A stretch of DNA of 64,000 nt from Geminicoccaceae bacterium (GCA_028279345.1 JANQNY010000031.1:1-64000), one strand, 5' to 3'; positions 7,987-16,779 are shown, counted from the stretch's first letter. Numbers and translations are program-made. The notes: generated by a model not told the origin, from the sequence alone.

Positions 7987-8200
7987 CAGCGCAGGGCAGA
8001 GCGACACGGGCTTCGTGTCAAGCCGTCCGGAGGAGCGGCGCCTAGCGCCGCGTCGCACATGGGCGGTGGGAACCATCGGCGCGGCTGGCCGTTCTTGCCT
8101 CAGCCGCCGACACGGGTACCGTTGGCCATCCGGCTCCCGCGAGATCGCGCGAGCGCTAGAACCACGCGAGCGGTTCAACGATCCGCCGATGGAGGCACGT
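7987..8200. promoter_or_regulatory. Divergent promoter region with two small hairpins
   Basis: It separates pxpB (minus) from the stress protein gene (plus). Two perfect inverted repeats are visible: GACACG-ggctt-CGTGTC at 8003-8019 and GCGGCGC-cta-GCGCCGC at 8035-8051. Either may be an operator or a 5'-UTR stem for the pxp operon. I could not assign -35/-10 boxes confidently. Confidence 0.35.
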
Positions 8201-8698
8201 ATGACTTTGGAAGATCCCGACATTGCAGCCGCGACCGCGAAGCTCTGGGAATTGCTGGAGCACTTCGACATCGTGATGCTGACGACACCGACGGACGGTG
8301 TGCTCCGTTCGCGGCCCATGCATCTCTTCGTCGACCGTGAGAACGAATGCCTCTGGTTCATCGTGAGGGCAGGCGACGGCAAGGCGCGCGAATGTGCCGG
8401 CGAGGGCTCTGCCAACGTCGCCTGTGCGCAACCTGCCGCGGCGCGCTTCGTCTCCGTATCGGGCAGTATCGAGGTCGTCGAGGATCGGGATCGGCTGCGC
8501 GCGCTGTGGTCGCCAGCGGTCGACCCGTGGTTCGAGGGCGGTCCCGACGATGCGGACGCCGCGCTCTTGAAGATGCACGTCGATGCTGCGGAGTTCTGGG
8601 ACGGATCGACCAGCCGGCTCAAGCAGTTCTGGGGGCGCACCAAGGCGACGGCGACCGGCCAGCCATTGGGAATTGCCGATCATCGTCGCGTCCCCTGA
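8201..8698 (+). CDS. Pyridoxamine 5'-phosphate oxidase-like general stress protein
   Basis: 165 residues. The opening DPDIAAATAKLWELLEHFDIVMLTT and RSRPMHLFVDRENECLWFIV match the FMN-binding split-barrel 'general stress protein 26' group (Pyridox_ox_like), followed by VACAQPAAARFVSVSGS and an SRLKQFWG tail. It probably binds FMN; the substrate is unknown and it is not the PdxH enzyme itself. The start is the ATG at 8201 with a GGAGG site five bases upstream. Confidence 0.85.
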   Translation: MTLEDPDIAAATAKLWELLEHFDIVMLTTPTDGVLRSRPMHLFVDRENECLWFIVRAGDGKARECAGEGSANVACAQPAAARFVSVSGSIEVVEDRDRLRALWSPAVDPWFEGGPDDADAALLKMHVDAAEFWDGSTSRLKQFWGRTKATATGQPLGIADHRRVP

Positions 8699-8704
8699 GC
8701 CAGG

Positions 8705-9205
8705 TCAGTCGGAGCCGCTCGCGCCAGGCTCCGCGAGCGGCTTCTCCATGAAGTGCGACAGCGGTTCGTCGGGATAGGGCTCGAAGCGCTTACGGTCGCG
8801 AAACCCGTGCCGCGCGTAGAAGGCCCGCGCCACGACGTTGTCGACGCCGGTCTCGAGGCGCAGAGCGCGCGCACCAGCCGCGCGGGCCTCCGCCTCGACG
8901 GCGCGCACGAGCGCGTCGGCAACGCCGGTGCCGCGGGCCGCCTCGACAACGAACATCGACTTGAGCTCGCCCCATGCGTCGTCGACATGGGCGTAGGCTG
9001 CGCAACCCAGGTCGACCGCGTTGCGCGTGGCGACGAACAAGGTCACATGCGGCGCGCAAAGCCCGTCGAGGTCATAGTCGAAGCGCGCATGCGGTGGAGT
9101 GGTCGCCGCTAGCCGCGCCCAGGCTTGGTCGAGGAGCCGGCGCGCGCCACGCTCGTCCGGCGACGCGTGACGGACGGTGATGGTATCGAACTCGACCCAC
9201 CACAA
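8705..9205 (-). CDS. GNAT-family N-acetyltransferase
   Basis: 166 residues. The acetyl-CoA-binding motif A is MFVVEAARGTGVADALVRAVEAEA, followed by the motif B segment RLETGVDNVVARAFYARHGF. Substrate not predictable. The reading frame starts at a TTG lying one base after the stop of the DUF533 gene, with a weak ribosome site, so expression by re-initiation is likely and the exact start is uncertain. Confidence 0.82.
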   Translation of the reverse strand: MWWVEFDTITVRHASPDERGARRLLDQAWARLAATTPPHARFDYDLDGLCAPHVTLFVATRNAVDLGCAAYAHVDDAWGELKSMFVVEAARGTGVADALVRAVEAEARAAGARALRLETGVDNVVARAFYARHGFRDRKRFEPYPDEPLSHFMEKPLAEPGASGSD

Positions 9206-9206
9206 C

Positions 9207-9929
9207 TCAGGCAGGCTCGGTGGCGTCGCCGACGCTGGCGTGGAGGTGCTCGACCAGGCCGGCGGGAAGGTTCAGGCGCGCGGCGAGCATGCCGAGATAG
9301 CCCTTCTCGGCCGGTCCGTCCGCGTCGATGGCGAGCAGCGAGGCCGCATAGATCTCGGCTGCCGTCTCCTGACAGGTGGCACCTGCGGCCACCGCCTGCA
9401 CGTCCAGTGGCTTCGATAGCTCCTCGAACACGAACGCCTTGTCGTCGCTGTCGAGCCCTAGGCCTTCGACATGCGCGAAGATCCGCTTCTGCTCATCCGC
9501 GTCGATGTGGCCATCGGCCTTCGCGGCGGCGATCATCGCCCTCAGGAGCGATCTACCGAGCTGGTCCTGCTCGGCGGGCGACTGGGGCAGGAAGGGTGTG
9601 CCGGTGGGCGGCGGCTCTAGGGCGGCCGGCTCCGCGGGCGCGCCTGCTTGGGGCGGCCGGCCAGCCTGATAGTCCCGCCACGCCTTGTAGGCGAGCCCCC
9701 CGACGACAGCCATGCCGCCATATTTGAGCGCGTTCTTGGCGAGCTTCTTGGGCTTCTTGCCGCCGATCAGCAGGCCGGCGAGCCCGCCCGCCACGGCGCC
9801 GGTCGCGAGCCCACCCTTGCCTTCGAGCATCTTGGACCAGTCGCGCCCGCCGGACGGACCGGCACCTTGCTGCGGCGCGCCGCTCGACGTGCCGATGAAC
9901 TGATCAAGCAAGCGCTTCGCGTCGAACAT
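9207..9929 (-). CDS. DUF533 / TerB-like inner-membrane-associated protein
   Basis: 240 residues. It opens MFDAKRLLDQFIG, then a Gly/Ala-rich stretch with two short hydrophobic segments (GAVAGGLAGLLIGG; YGGMAVVGGLAYKAW), a proline-rich linker, and a C-terminal TerB-like helical domain (LLRAMIAAAKADGHIDADEQKRI) as in DUF533 proteins such as YebE. Function is not established; the domain resembles tellurite-resistance TerB. The start is the ATG at 9929 with GGAG at 9937-9940. A 12-bp hairpin lies immediately upstream. Confidence 0.85.
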   Translation of the reverse strand: MFDAKRLLDQFIGTSSGAPQQGAGPSGGRDWSKMLEGKGGLATGAVAGGLAGLLIGGKKPKKLAKNALKYGGMAVVGGLAYKAWRDYQAGRPPQAGAPAEPAALEPPPTGTPFLPQSPAEQDQLGRSLLRAMIAAAKADGHIDADEQKRIFAHVEGLGLDSDDKAFVFEELSKPLDVQAVAAGATCQETAAEIYAASLLAIDADGPAEKGYLGMLAARLNLPAGLVEHLHASVGDATEPA

Positions 9930-9945
9930 GCACCGTCTCCGAGCT

Positions 9946-9978
9946 CGGTCTCCGCTCGCATGTGGGGAGCGGAGACCG
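9946..9978 (-). promoter_or_regulatory. 12-bp hairpin in the DUF533 leader
   Basis: CGGTCTCCGCTC and GAGCGGAGACCG form a perfect 12-bp stem with a 9-nt loop, ending 16 nt before the DUF533 ATG. On the mRNA strand the upstream arm contains GTCTCCG, which can also pair with CGGAGAC (9935-9941) that carries the ribosome site. So two mutually exclusive pairings exist. It also lies about 50 bp after the upstream gene, so a terminator without a U-tract is an alternative. Confidence 0.5.
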
Positions 9979-10027
9979 GTCGATCCAGTCATAGTCGCGC
10001 CGGAGAGGTGCGCCGGACGCGGTCCGC

Positions 10028-11395
10028 TCAGCGTGAGTCCAGAAAATCACCCACGTTCAGAAGGATGAACTCGTTGTGGTCGGCCGCACCGATCGTCCGC
10101 CCGGTGGAGAAGGGCAAGTTGTTGTCGTTGGCGACGATGATGTGGTTCGCATCGACCACGTCGACATCCTCGATGGTGACGAACGGAAAGGTGAAGCGCT
10201 CATCGATGGTGCCGTTCAGCGCCACGCCCTTGGGGTCGTTGATGTTCATGAGATCGACATAACCGACCTTGCGGACGAAGCCGTCGTCATTGGTCTCGGC
10301 GAGGTCGATCAAATAGACGCGCTTGAACTCGGCGGGCTTGTTGAAGCAATCCGAGCGCGCTTCGCCCTCGCAGGCGAGCCGCGGGTCGCCCTCGCCATTG
10401 TCACGCTCGATCACCAGGGCGCGGGTGTCGTCGATCATGTTGAAGTCGCCGATATTGTTGCCGTTTTGGCCCAGGCGATACCTCCAATGGCGGTCGGTGA
10501 AGGTCTCCGACGCGAGATCGAACTCGATGATGCGCAGGAACTGCTGGCCTGCGGCATCGGCTTCGAAGGCGCCCGCCTCGGCATCCCACAGGGGCCCCTC
10601 GAACATCGGGTAGAGCACGCTGCCGTCGGGCGCGATCGCCATGCCCTCAAAGCCGCGCGAGCGGCGCGCCGGGAACGTCACCTCGCCCGGCACGGCGGGC
10701 ATCCGCACCGCGTGATGATCGGGCGATTGCACCACCTCGCCGTCGACCAGCGTCTCGTGGAACGCCACGACCTTGCCGTCCGTATCGGTGGCAAAGAGGT
10801 AGGGGCCGAACTCGTCGCCGAACCAATAGCGGTCGCCAGCGGGCTGAATGCTCTCGAGATCGAAGTCGGCGCCGGTCAGATACCGCGCGTCGGTGAACTC
10901 GTTGACGAGCCGGAACGGCACGATGCCGTCCGGATCGCTCAAGAAGACCGTGTTGGCCAGGCGCGCGCGGCCGCTATCCCAGTCGATCTCGACGATGTGG
11001 AACATCAACATGGCATCGGGTGAGTTGACCTTGGAGCCGAAGCCGTTGTCGGTGAGGACCAGGAAGCGATCGTCCCCCAATGAGCGAATGCCCGAAAACC
11101 CCTGGACCGGCTGGCCCACGAACGGCCGGTAGAGGCCCGTCGTACGCGGTGCATCGTCGTCCGCGAGCCAGGTCGACCCTTCGAGCGCGTAGACCTCGTC
11201 GACGCGCGCGCCGCCCGGCCCCGTGAACCTGCCCGAGACCTGGAACGCCGCCGGTGCATCGGTTGGCGCCGGCAAGAACGTGCTCGCCGGCAGGAGTGCG
11301 TGACCGGCGAGCTCGGCCTCGAACGCCTCCTCCGCTGCAGCCGGCATTGCGGCCGCCACGCCGACAACCAGGGTGATCGCTGGAACGTTGCGCAT
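10028..11395 (-). CDS. Secreted esterase-like/phytase-like beta-propeller protein
   Basis: 455 residues with a signal peptide (MRNVPAITLVVGVAAAMPAAA-EE). The body carries 'esterase-like activity of phytase' family landmarks: GFSGIRSLGDDRFLVLTDNGFG, FDLESIQPAGDRYWFGDEFGPYL, RSRGFEGMAIAPDG and ALVIERDNGEGD. These Asp/Glu-rich loops suggest a calcium-dependent periplasmic phosphoesterase or esterase; the substrate is unknown. The ATG at 11395 follows GGGAGAG. Confidence 0.85.
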   Translation of the reverse strand: MRNVPAITLVVGVAAAMPAAAEEAFEAELAGHALLPASTFLPAPTDAPAAFQVSGRFTGPGGARVDEVYALEGSTWLADDDAPRTTGLYRPFVGQPVQGFSGIRSLGDDRFLVLTDNGFGSKVNSPDAMLMFHIVEIDWDSGRARLANTVFLSDPDGIVPFRLVNEFTDARYLTGADFDLESIQPAGDRYWFGDEFGPYLFATDTDGKVVAFHETLVDGEVVQSPDHHAVRMPAVPGEVTFPARRSRGFEGMAIAPDGSVLYPMFEGPLWDAEAGAFEADAAGQQFLRIIEFDLASETFTDRHWRYRLGQNGNNIGDFNMIDDTRALVIERDNGEGDPRLACEGEARSDCFNKPAEFKRVYLIDLAETNDDGFVRKVGYVDLMNINDPKGVALNGTIDERFTFPFVTIEDVDVVDANHIIVANDNNLPFSTGRTIGAADHNEFILLNVGDFLDSR

Positions 11396-11483
11396 GACGC
11401 TCTCCCATTCGCTGGTGCTGGTATCCAAAGAGCACACCCGCTACGCAGCCAAAGTCGCAGGTTCATGACAGGATTGGACGGAA

Positions 11484-12494
11484 GTGCTCGCGCAGATCGA
11501 GGCCCGCGGCTCGCCTTTCGACGTCGGCGCTGCACTCGGCCGCCATGCGGCGCGTGCGATTCACGAGCAGGTTCGTGCGCTGCCAGAGTTCCGTCGGCTC
11601 TTGCCGTGGCGCGATGATCCACGGCTCAGAGCCTTGGAGGCGACGGCGCGGCACTGGGCGCCTGCCTACCTCGCCGAGGTCGAGGGCCTCGCCGCTGGCG
11701 CCGAATGGCCGTTCGCCGAGGCTTGGCTCTGGAACTGCAAGGGCGATCTCCGCGCCGCCGGCGATCCGCCCGGCCGCGGCTGCACGACGCTCCTGTCGGT
11801 GAACACCGACGGCGGCCTGATCGCGCACAATGAGGACGGCGCCCCGGCTCATCGTGACGACGGCTTCGTGGTGCGGTGTTCGCCCGACTATGGAGTAGGG
11901 TTCTGGAGTTTCTGCTATCCGGGGTTGATCTGTGGCAACAGCTTCGCCGTCAACGATCGCTGCCTCGTCCAGACGCTCAACAACGTGCGGGCGCTGGATG
12001 GCCGGGCCGGCGTGCCGCGCCAGCTCGTCGCGCGCGCGATCCTCGATTCTCATGACCTGGATGAAGCGCTGAACCTGCTGCGAACCTGGCCGCGAGCGAG
12101 CGGCTATCATCACGCGCTTGCGCAGGCGGGTGACCCGCGCGTCTTCGCCGTCGAAGCGCCGGCGTCAGGCGTTGCCGTTCGTTCGGTTGAACGGCGCTTG
12201 GCGCATGCGAACCATCTGATCGAGCCGGCCTTCGCCCAGGTGCCGCAGATCGTGACCGCTTCGTCAGCGGCGAGGCAGGCGCGGGCGACCGCGTCGTTCG
12301 TCGACGCGCGCGGAGATGCGCTGGGCGTCTTGCTCGACGGCTCCGGGGAGCGGCCCGTCCACTGCCGCGGCGGCGCGGACGACGACAGCTGGACCCTGGC
12401 CACCGCAGTCTTCGCGATCGACAGGACGGGCGTGAAGCTCGCCGTGCACCAGGGGAGCCCGACCGCGGTGCTCGAGATCGAGGTACTGGCGTGA
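11484..12494 (+). CDS. C45-family peptidase/acyltransferase (Ntn-hydrolase, penicillin-acylase-like)
   Basis: 336 residues. The nucleophile Cys100 lies in RGCTTLL, followed by GLIAHNEDGAP, the pattern of acyl-CoA:6-aminopenicillanate acyltransferase relatives. Autocleavage before Cys100 would give chains of about 99 and 237 residues. Later landmarks are YPGLICGNSFAVNDRCLVQTLNNV and RRLAHANH. It probably hydrolyses amide bonds in peptides or N-acyl compounds. It begins with GTG and ends inside the start of the next gene (GTGA overlap), so it is coupled to an MFS transporter. Confidence 0.82.
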   Translation: MLAQIEARGSPFDVGAALGRHAARAIHEQVRALPEFRRLLPWRDDPRLRALEATARHWAPAYLAEVEGLAAGAEWPFAEAWLWNCKGDLRAAGDPPGRGCTTLLSVNTDGGLIAHNEDGAPAHRDDGFVVRCSPDYGVGFWSFCYPGLICGNSFAVNDRCLVQTLNNVRALDGRAGVPRQLVARAILDSHDLDEALNLLRTWPRASGYHHALAQAGDPRVFAVEAPASGVAVRSVERRLAHANHLIEPAFAQVPQIVTASSAARQARATASFVDARGDALGVLLDGSGERPVHCRGGADDDSWTLATAVFAIDRTGVKLAVHQGSPTAVLEIEVLA

Positions 12495-13780
12495 AGAGCG
12501 CCAACCGCCGCGGCATCGCCGCATGGTGCCTCTACGACTGGGCGGACAGCTCGTTCAACACGGTCATCGGCACGTTCGTCTTCAGCGTCTACTTCGCGCG
12601 CGGTATCTATGGCGACGAAACCCAGGGTGCCGCCGTCTGGGGCTATGCGATGGCCGTCGCCGGCTTCTGCATCGCGCTGTCGGCGCCGGTGCTGGGTGCG
12701 GTGGCGGACCGCGCAGGCCCCAGAAAACCCTGGATCGTCGCGTTCATGCTGGCGACGGTCACGGCGTCGGCACTCCTCTGGTTCGCCCGCCCAGAGCCGA
12801 GCTACGTCGAGTGGGCGCTGGTGCTGGCGGTCATCGGGACCGTCGCGCACGCGCTCGGCGGCGTCTTCTACAACGCGATGCTGCCCGACGTGGCGCAGCC
12901 GCGGATGACCGGACGCATCAGCGGCTGGGCGTGGGGTCTCGGCTATGTGGGCGGCCTCGGCTCGCTCGCCGTCTGCCTGTTGCTGCTCGTCCTGCCAAAC
13001 CCACCGCTCTTCGGCCTCGATGCCGAGACGGCGCAGCCGATCCGCGCGACGACGCTGGTGGTTGCCGCCTGGTTCCTTATCTTCGCGCTGCCGATGCTCC
13101 TTCTCACACCCGATCGCCCGAGCGAGCGCCTTGGGACAGGTGGTGCCGTGCGCGCGGGCCTGAGCCAGCTCGGCCAGAGCCTGAAGGCCTTGCCACGGAA
13201 CGTCCCGCTTCTTCGCTTTCTCATCGCGAGCGCGCTCTACCGCGACGGGCTCGCGACGCTTTTCGCCGTGGGGGGGCTCTACGCCGCCGGGACCTTCGGC
13301 ATGAGCTTCGAGCAGATCCTCATCTTCGCGATCGGCCTCAACGTCACCGCGGCGGCCGGCGCCGCGGGCTTCGCCGCCGTCAACGATCGCGTCGGCTCGA
13401 AGCCGACGGTGCTCGTTGGCCTGGCCGGTCTGATCCTGGTGGGCCTGCCGCTGCTGTTCGTCACCCATTGGACGGTCTTCATCGCGCTCGCGTTGGTGCT
13501 GGGCCTCTTCGTCGGCCCGACGCAGTCGGCGAGCCGCGTACTGCTCACCAAACTTGCCGTTCGCGCGGAGATGACGGAGACCTTCGGCCTCTACGCCATG
13601 ACCGGCAAGGCGATTTCCTTCCTCGGACCGTTGGGCTTCGCCACCTTCACCGACGTCTTCGACAGCCAGCGGGCCGGCATGAGCATTGTCCTGGTGCTTT
13701 GGGGCATCGGCCTCTTGCTTCTCTTGCTGGTCCGGGAGCCGAGCGCTCAGGCTGCGTCCCAAGTGGGCGAAAAGTCGTAG
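12491..13780 (+). CDS. UMF1/Atg22-like MFS transporter
   Basis: 429 residues with about twelve hydrophobic helices. The N-terminus WCLYDWADSSFNTVIGTFVFSVYF is the hallmark of the UMF1 family. GYVGGLGSLAVCLLLL and GPTQSASRVLLTKL are further family segments. Yeast Atg22 exports amino acids from the vacuole; bacterial substrates are unknown. The GTG start overlaps the stop of the C45 peptidase, so transport of that enzyme's substrate or product is a reasonable inference. Its 3' end overlaps the convergent reductase gene by 34 bp. Confidence 0.86.
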   Translation: MKSANRRGIAAWCLYDWADSSFNTVIGTFVFSVYFARGIYGDETQGAAVWGYAMAVAGFCIALSAPVLGAVADRAGPRKPWIVAFMLATVTASALLWFARPEPSYVEWALVLAVIGTVAHALGGVFYNAMLPDVAQPRMTGRISGWAWGLGYVGGLGSLAVCLLLLVLPNPPLFGLDAETAQPIRATTLVVAAWFLIFALPMLLLTPDRPSERLGTGGAVRAGLSQLGQSLKALPRNVPLLRFLIASALYRDGLATLFAVGGLYAAGTFGMSFEQILIFAIGLNVTAAAGAAGFAAVNDRVGSKPTVLVGLAGLILVGLPLLFVTHWTVFIALALVLGLFVGPTQSASRVLLTKLAVRAEMTETFGLYAMTGKAISFLGPLGFATFTDVFDSQRAGMSIVLVLWGIGLLLLLLVREPSAQAASQVGEKS

Positions 13781-14568
13781 TCGGCGATCCGATACTGCGT
13801 GCCATTGAGCGCATCGATCTCGCGGATCTCTTCGGGTGTCAGCTCGATCTCGGCGGCGGCCAGATTCTCTGCGAGCCGGGTCGGTTTGGACGTGCGCGGA
13901 ATGGCGCCGACGCCGTCCTGTGCGAGGAGCCAGGCGAGCGCCACCTGCTCTGGCGTGACGCCGTGGCGCTCGGCGATGCGTTGAGCTACCGGCTCTTCCC
14001 GGATGCGCCCGCGGGCAAGCGGGCAGTAGGCGACCAGCGCCATGCCCGCCGCCCGTGTCGCCTCGCGCACCTTGGTCTGGTCGAGGAACGGGTGGTACTC
14101 GACCTGGTTGCAGACCAGCGGCACGCCGGGCCGCAGCGCTTCGGCGAGCAGCGTGGTCGTGTAGTTGCTCACCCCGACATGGCGCGCGAAGCCCCGCTCG
14201 ACGGCGCGGGCGGCAGCCTCGATCGTCGCCGCCGTGGCGACCGTCTTGCTGGGCCAATGGAGCAAGAGCAGGTCCGGCACGGTGCCGAGCTGGTCGACGC
14301 TCCGCTCGGCCGCCTGGAGAAAGGCCTCCGGCGCATGCTCATCGGGCCAGATCTTGGTGGTCAGCACGACCTCTTCTCGCGGCACGCCTGACGCCTGAAT
14401 ACCCCGGCCGACCTCGATCTCGTTCCCGTACGACTGCGCGGTGTCGACATGCCGGAAGCCCGCGGCGAGCGCCGCCTCGACCATCTGTTCGGCCGCTTTG
14501 CCACGCAGGGTCCAGGTGCCGAAGCCTAGGGCCGGGATGCGGGCGCCGTTCGCCTCGATGATCTCCAC
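13747..14568 (-). CDS. Aldo/keto reductase (2,5-diketo-D-gluconate reductase-like)
   Basis: 273 residues. IPALGFGTWTLRG, FRHVDTAQSYGNE (catalytic Tyr), LLLLHWPS (His), VSNYTTTLL, VCNQVEYHPFLDQ and AIPRTSKPTRLAENL are the aldo/keto reductase fold and NADPH-site motifs. It reduces carbonyl compounds with NADPH. The start chosen is the GTG at 14568 (VEIIEANGARIP) with GGAGG six bases upstream. The frame is open upstream but overlaps the divergent response regulator, only 45 bp away. Confidence 0.85.
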   Translation of the reverse strand: MEIIEANGARIPALGFGTWTLRGKAAEQMVEAALAAGFRHVDTAQSYGNEIEVGRGIQASGVPREEVVLTTKIWPDEHAPEAFLQAAERSVDQLGTVPDLLLLHWPSKTVATAATIEAAARAVERGFARHVGVSNYTTTLLAEALRPGVPLVCNQVEYHPFLDQTKVREATRAAGMALVAYCPLARGRIREEPVAQRIAERHGVTPEQVALAWLLAQDGVGAIPRTSKPTRLAENLAAAEIELTPEEIREIDALNGTQYRIADYDFSPTWDAA

Positions 14569-14613
14569 CGTTGCCTCCTCACAGATCCGTTCGTCGCCCG
14601 CTATGCTAACGGC

Positions 14614-15357
14614 ATGGCCGACCGACCGCACCTCCTCGTCGTCGACGATGACCCCGAAATCCGCGACCTGCTGCAGCGCTTCTTGAGCAAGCACGGTTAT
14701 CGGGTCGCCATGGCGGCCGACGGTGCGGCCATGGCGCGAACCCTCGCCGCCGGCGCCTTCGATCTCGTCGTGCTCGATGTCATGCTGCCCGGCGAGGACG
14801 GGCTCAGCCTCTGCCGTCGACTGCGCCAGGAGACCGACCTGCCGATCATCATGCTGACGGCGTTGGCCGAGGAAGCCGACCGCGTCGTCGGCCTCGAGGT
14901 CGGCGCCGACGACTATGTGGTCAAGCCCTTCAGCCCGCGCGAGCTGCTCGCGCGCATTCGGGCCGTGCTGCGCCGCACGGGAGAGGGCGCGAGCCAGCCT
15001 CCGCGGCTTCCCGGCGAGCCGCCTCCTCGCGAAAGCTGGCGGTTCGCAGGCTTCCGGCTCGACCCAATGGCGCGCGAGCTGCGCGATGAAGCGGACGTGC
15101 TCATCCCGCTCACGGCCGGTGAGTATGCGCTCTTGAAGGCGTTCGTCGAACGGCCGCGCCGCGTGCTGACCCGCGATCAGCTGCTCGACATAACCCGTGG
15201 GCGCGAGGCGGCGCCCTTCGATCGCAGCGTCGATGTCCAGCTCGGCCGGCTGCGGCGCAAGGTCGAAGCCGACCCCAAGGCACCGGCACTGCTCAAGACC
15301 GTGCGCGGCGACGGTTACGTGCTCGCCGCCGACGTGCACCGCGAGCGCCGGCCGTGA
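14614..15357 (+). CDS. OmpR-family response regulator
   Basis: 247 residues. The receiver domain has the acidic pocket VVDDDPEIRD, phosphoacceptor D55 in LVVLDVMLPG, the Thr of MLTALAE and Lys of VVKPF. The C-terminal winged helix carries LTAGEYALLKAF, RVLTRDQLLD, RSVDVQLGRLRRKVE and TVRGDGYVL. Partner of the kinase encoded next; its stop overlaps the kinase GTG. Closest in character to OmpR/CpxR-like regulators of envelope stress. Confidence 0.93.
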   Translation: MADRPHLLVVDDDPEIRDLLQRFLSKHGYRVAMAADGAAMARTLAAGAFDLVVLDVMLPGEDGLSLCRRLRQETDLPIIMLTALAEEADRVVGLEVGADDYVVKPFSPRELLARIRAVLRRTGEGASQPPRLPGEPPPRESWRFAGFRLDPMARELRDEADVLIPLTAGEYALLKAFVERPRRVLTRDQLLDITRGREAAPFDRSVDVQLGRLRRKVEADPKAPALLKTVRGDGYVLAADVHRERRP

Positions 15358-16739
15358 GCTGGCTGCGCCCCAGCGGGCTCACCTGGCGTATCGTCGTCGT
15401 GGTGCTGTTGGGCGTCGTGCTCTTCCAGGCGGTCGGGCTCGTCCGCTTCATGGTCGACCGCCGCGAGCGCGCGGAGGAGATCATGCGGACGGCCGCCCGG
15501 CAGGTGGTGGCGACGACGCGCCTCTACGAGGCGGCGGCGCCCGACGAACGACGGCTCGTGCTCGAGGCCGTTGCCGGGCCGCTGCTCCGGGTCCGTCATG
15601 CGCCGAACCTCGACTTCCTGACGCGCCGCGGCTGGGAGCCGGCCCCGTTCTGGCTCGCCGGTGCCATTCGCGCGCGTCTGGGTCCGATCGGCGATCGGGC
15701 ACTTGAGGTGTATGTGCGAGATCGCATCGGCGGTCGCGATTGGCACCCGCACCACGACGGCTTTGCCCGCCATGGCCACGGCTTCGAGCCGTCGCGGCGT
15801 CGCCTGGCGGTGAGCGTACCATTGACCACCGGCGGCTGGCTCACCTTTCTGGTCGCGTCCGATGCCACCTCGTTGCGTTGGGTGGCGCAAACGGCCCTGT
15901 TCTGGGCGTTGACGCTGGTTCTCGTGCTGATCGTCGTGCTCTGGGCCGGACGCCGTCTCTCGCGACCGTTCCAGCGCTTCGCCGACGCCGCGGATCGGCT
16001 CGGCACGGACCTGAAGGCGCCGCCCCTCCAGGAGACGGGCACGGGCGAGCTGCGCCAGGCGATCCGCGCCTTCAATCGCATGCAGGATCGCATCCGCCGC
16101 ATGGTCGACGACCGCACGATGATGCTGGCGGCGATCAGCCACGATTTGCGAACGGTGCTGACCCGACTTCGTCTCAGGACGGAACTCATCGACGACCGCG
16201 AGCAGCGGGCGCGCGCCGAAGGCGACGTGGAGGAGATGGAGAGGATGGTTGAAGCGTCGCTCGCCTTCGCGCGTGGTGGTGCTGAAGGTGAGCGCACCGA
16301 GCTGGTCGACCTGGCAGCACTTCTGCAGACGGTCGTGGCGGACGCTCGTACGGACGCCGTCACCTATGAAGGGCCGGACCGCTACCGCTTTCGCGGCCGG
16401 CCCTCGGCCCTCAGGCGCCTCTTCGACAATCTGGTCGACAATGCGGTCCGCTACGGCGGCGGCGCCACGGTGGGGCTCGCAGATGAAGGCCGCCAGGCGT
16501 TGGTCACGGTGGCGGACAACGGACCAGGCCTGGATTCCGCCGACCTCGCGCGCGTCTTCGAGCCGTTCTTTCGGGTCGAGCGATCGAGGTCGCGGGCGAC
16601 CGGCGGCGTCGGGCTTGGCCTGGCCATCGCCCGCTCGATAGCGCGCGAGCACGGCGGCGACATCACCCTCGAGAACAGGGTTGGTAGCGGCTTGCTCGCC
16701 ACGGTGACCCTACCCGATGGGGGCGCCGTCAAGGGCTGA
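15354..16739 (+). CDS. EnvZ-like sensor histidine kinase with altered H-box and His-rich sensor loop
   Basis: 461 residues. One TM helix near residues 12-33, a periplasmic domain to about 175 with a histidine cluster (H131, H133, H134, H140, H142), a second TM near 178-198, HAMP, then the H-box ISHDLRTVLTRL with H263. The usual proline five residues after the His is Val268. The kinase core is intact: N-box DNLVDNAVRYG, G1 VADNGPGL, F-box FEPFFR, G2 GVGLGLAIA. It starts with GTG overlapping the regulator stop. The His cluster suggests metal or pH sensing, which is inference. Confidence 0.9.
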   Translation: MSWLRPSGLTWRIVVVVLLGVVLFQAVGLVRFMVDRRERAEEIMRTAARQVVATTRLYEAAAPDERRLVLEAVAGPLLRVRHAPNLDFLTRRGWEPAPFWLAGAIRARLGPIGDRALEVYVRDRIGGRDWHPHHDGFARHGHGFEPSRRRLAVSVPLTTGGWLTFLVASDATSLRWVAQTALFWALTLVLVLIVVLWAGRRLSRPFQRFADAADRLGTDLKAPPLQETGTGELRQAIRAFNRMQDRIRRMVDDRTMMLAAISHDLRTVLTRLRLRTELIDDREQRARAEGDVEEMERMVEASLAFARGGAEGERTELVDLAALLQTVVADARTDAVTYEGPDRYRFRGRPSALRRLFDNLVDNAVRYGGGATVGLADEGRQALVTVADNGPGLDSADLARVFEPFFRVERSRSRATGGVGLGLAIARSIAREHGGDITLENRVGSGLLATVTLPDGGAVKG

Positions 16740-16779
16740 AAGCGTTTAGCCTCGCTAGATCGAAAAATTGATTGATTGA

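Noticed and set aside
8015..8200. N-terminal extension of the PNPOx-like gene and antisense part of the pxpB frame
   Set aside because: Arg/Pro-rich and without a ribosome site; the ATG at 8201 with GGAGG fits the family start.
13781..15339. Plus-strand frame of 622 codons and minus-strand 530-codon frame across 12.5-15.3 kb
   Set aside because: High-G+C shadows of the UMF1, aldo/keto reductase and response regulator genes; low-complexity Arg/Ala/Gly composition.
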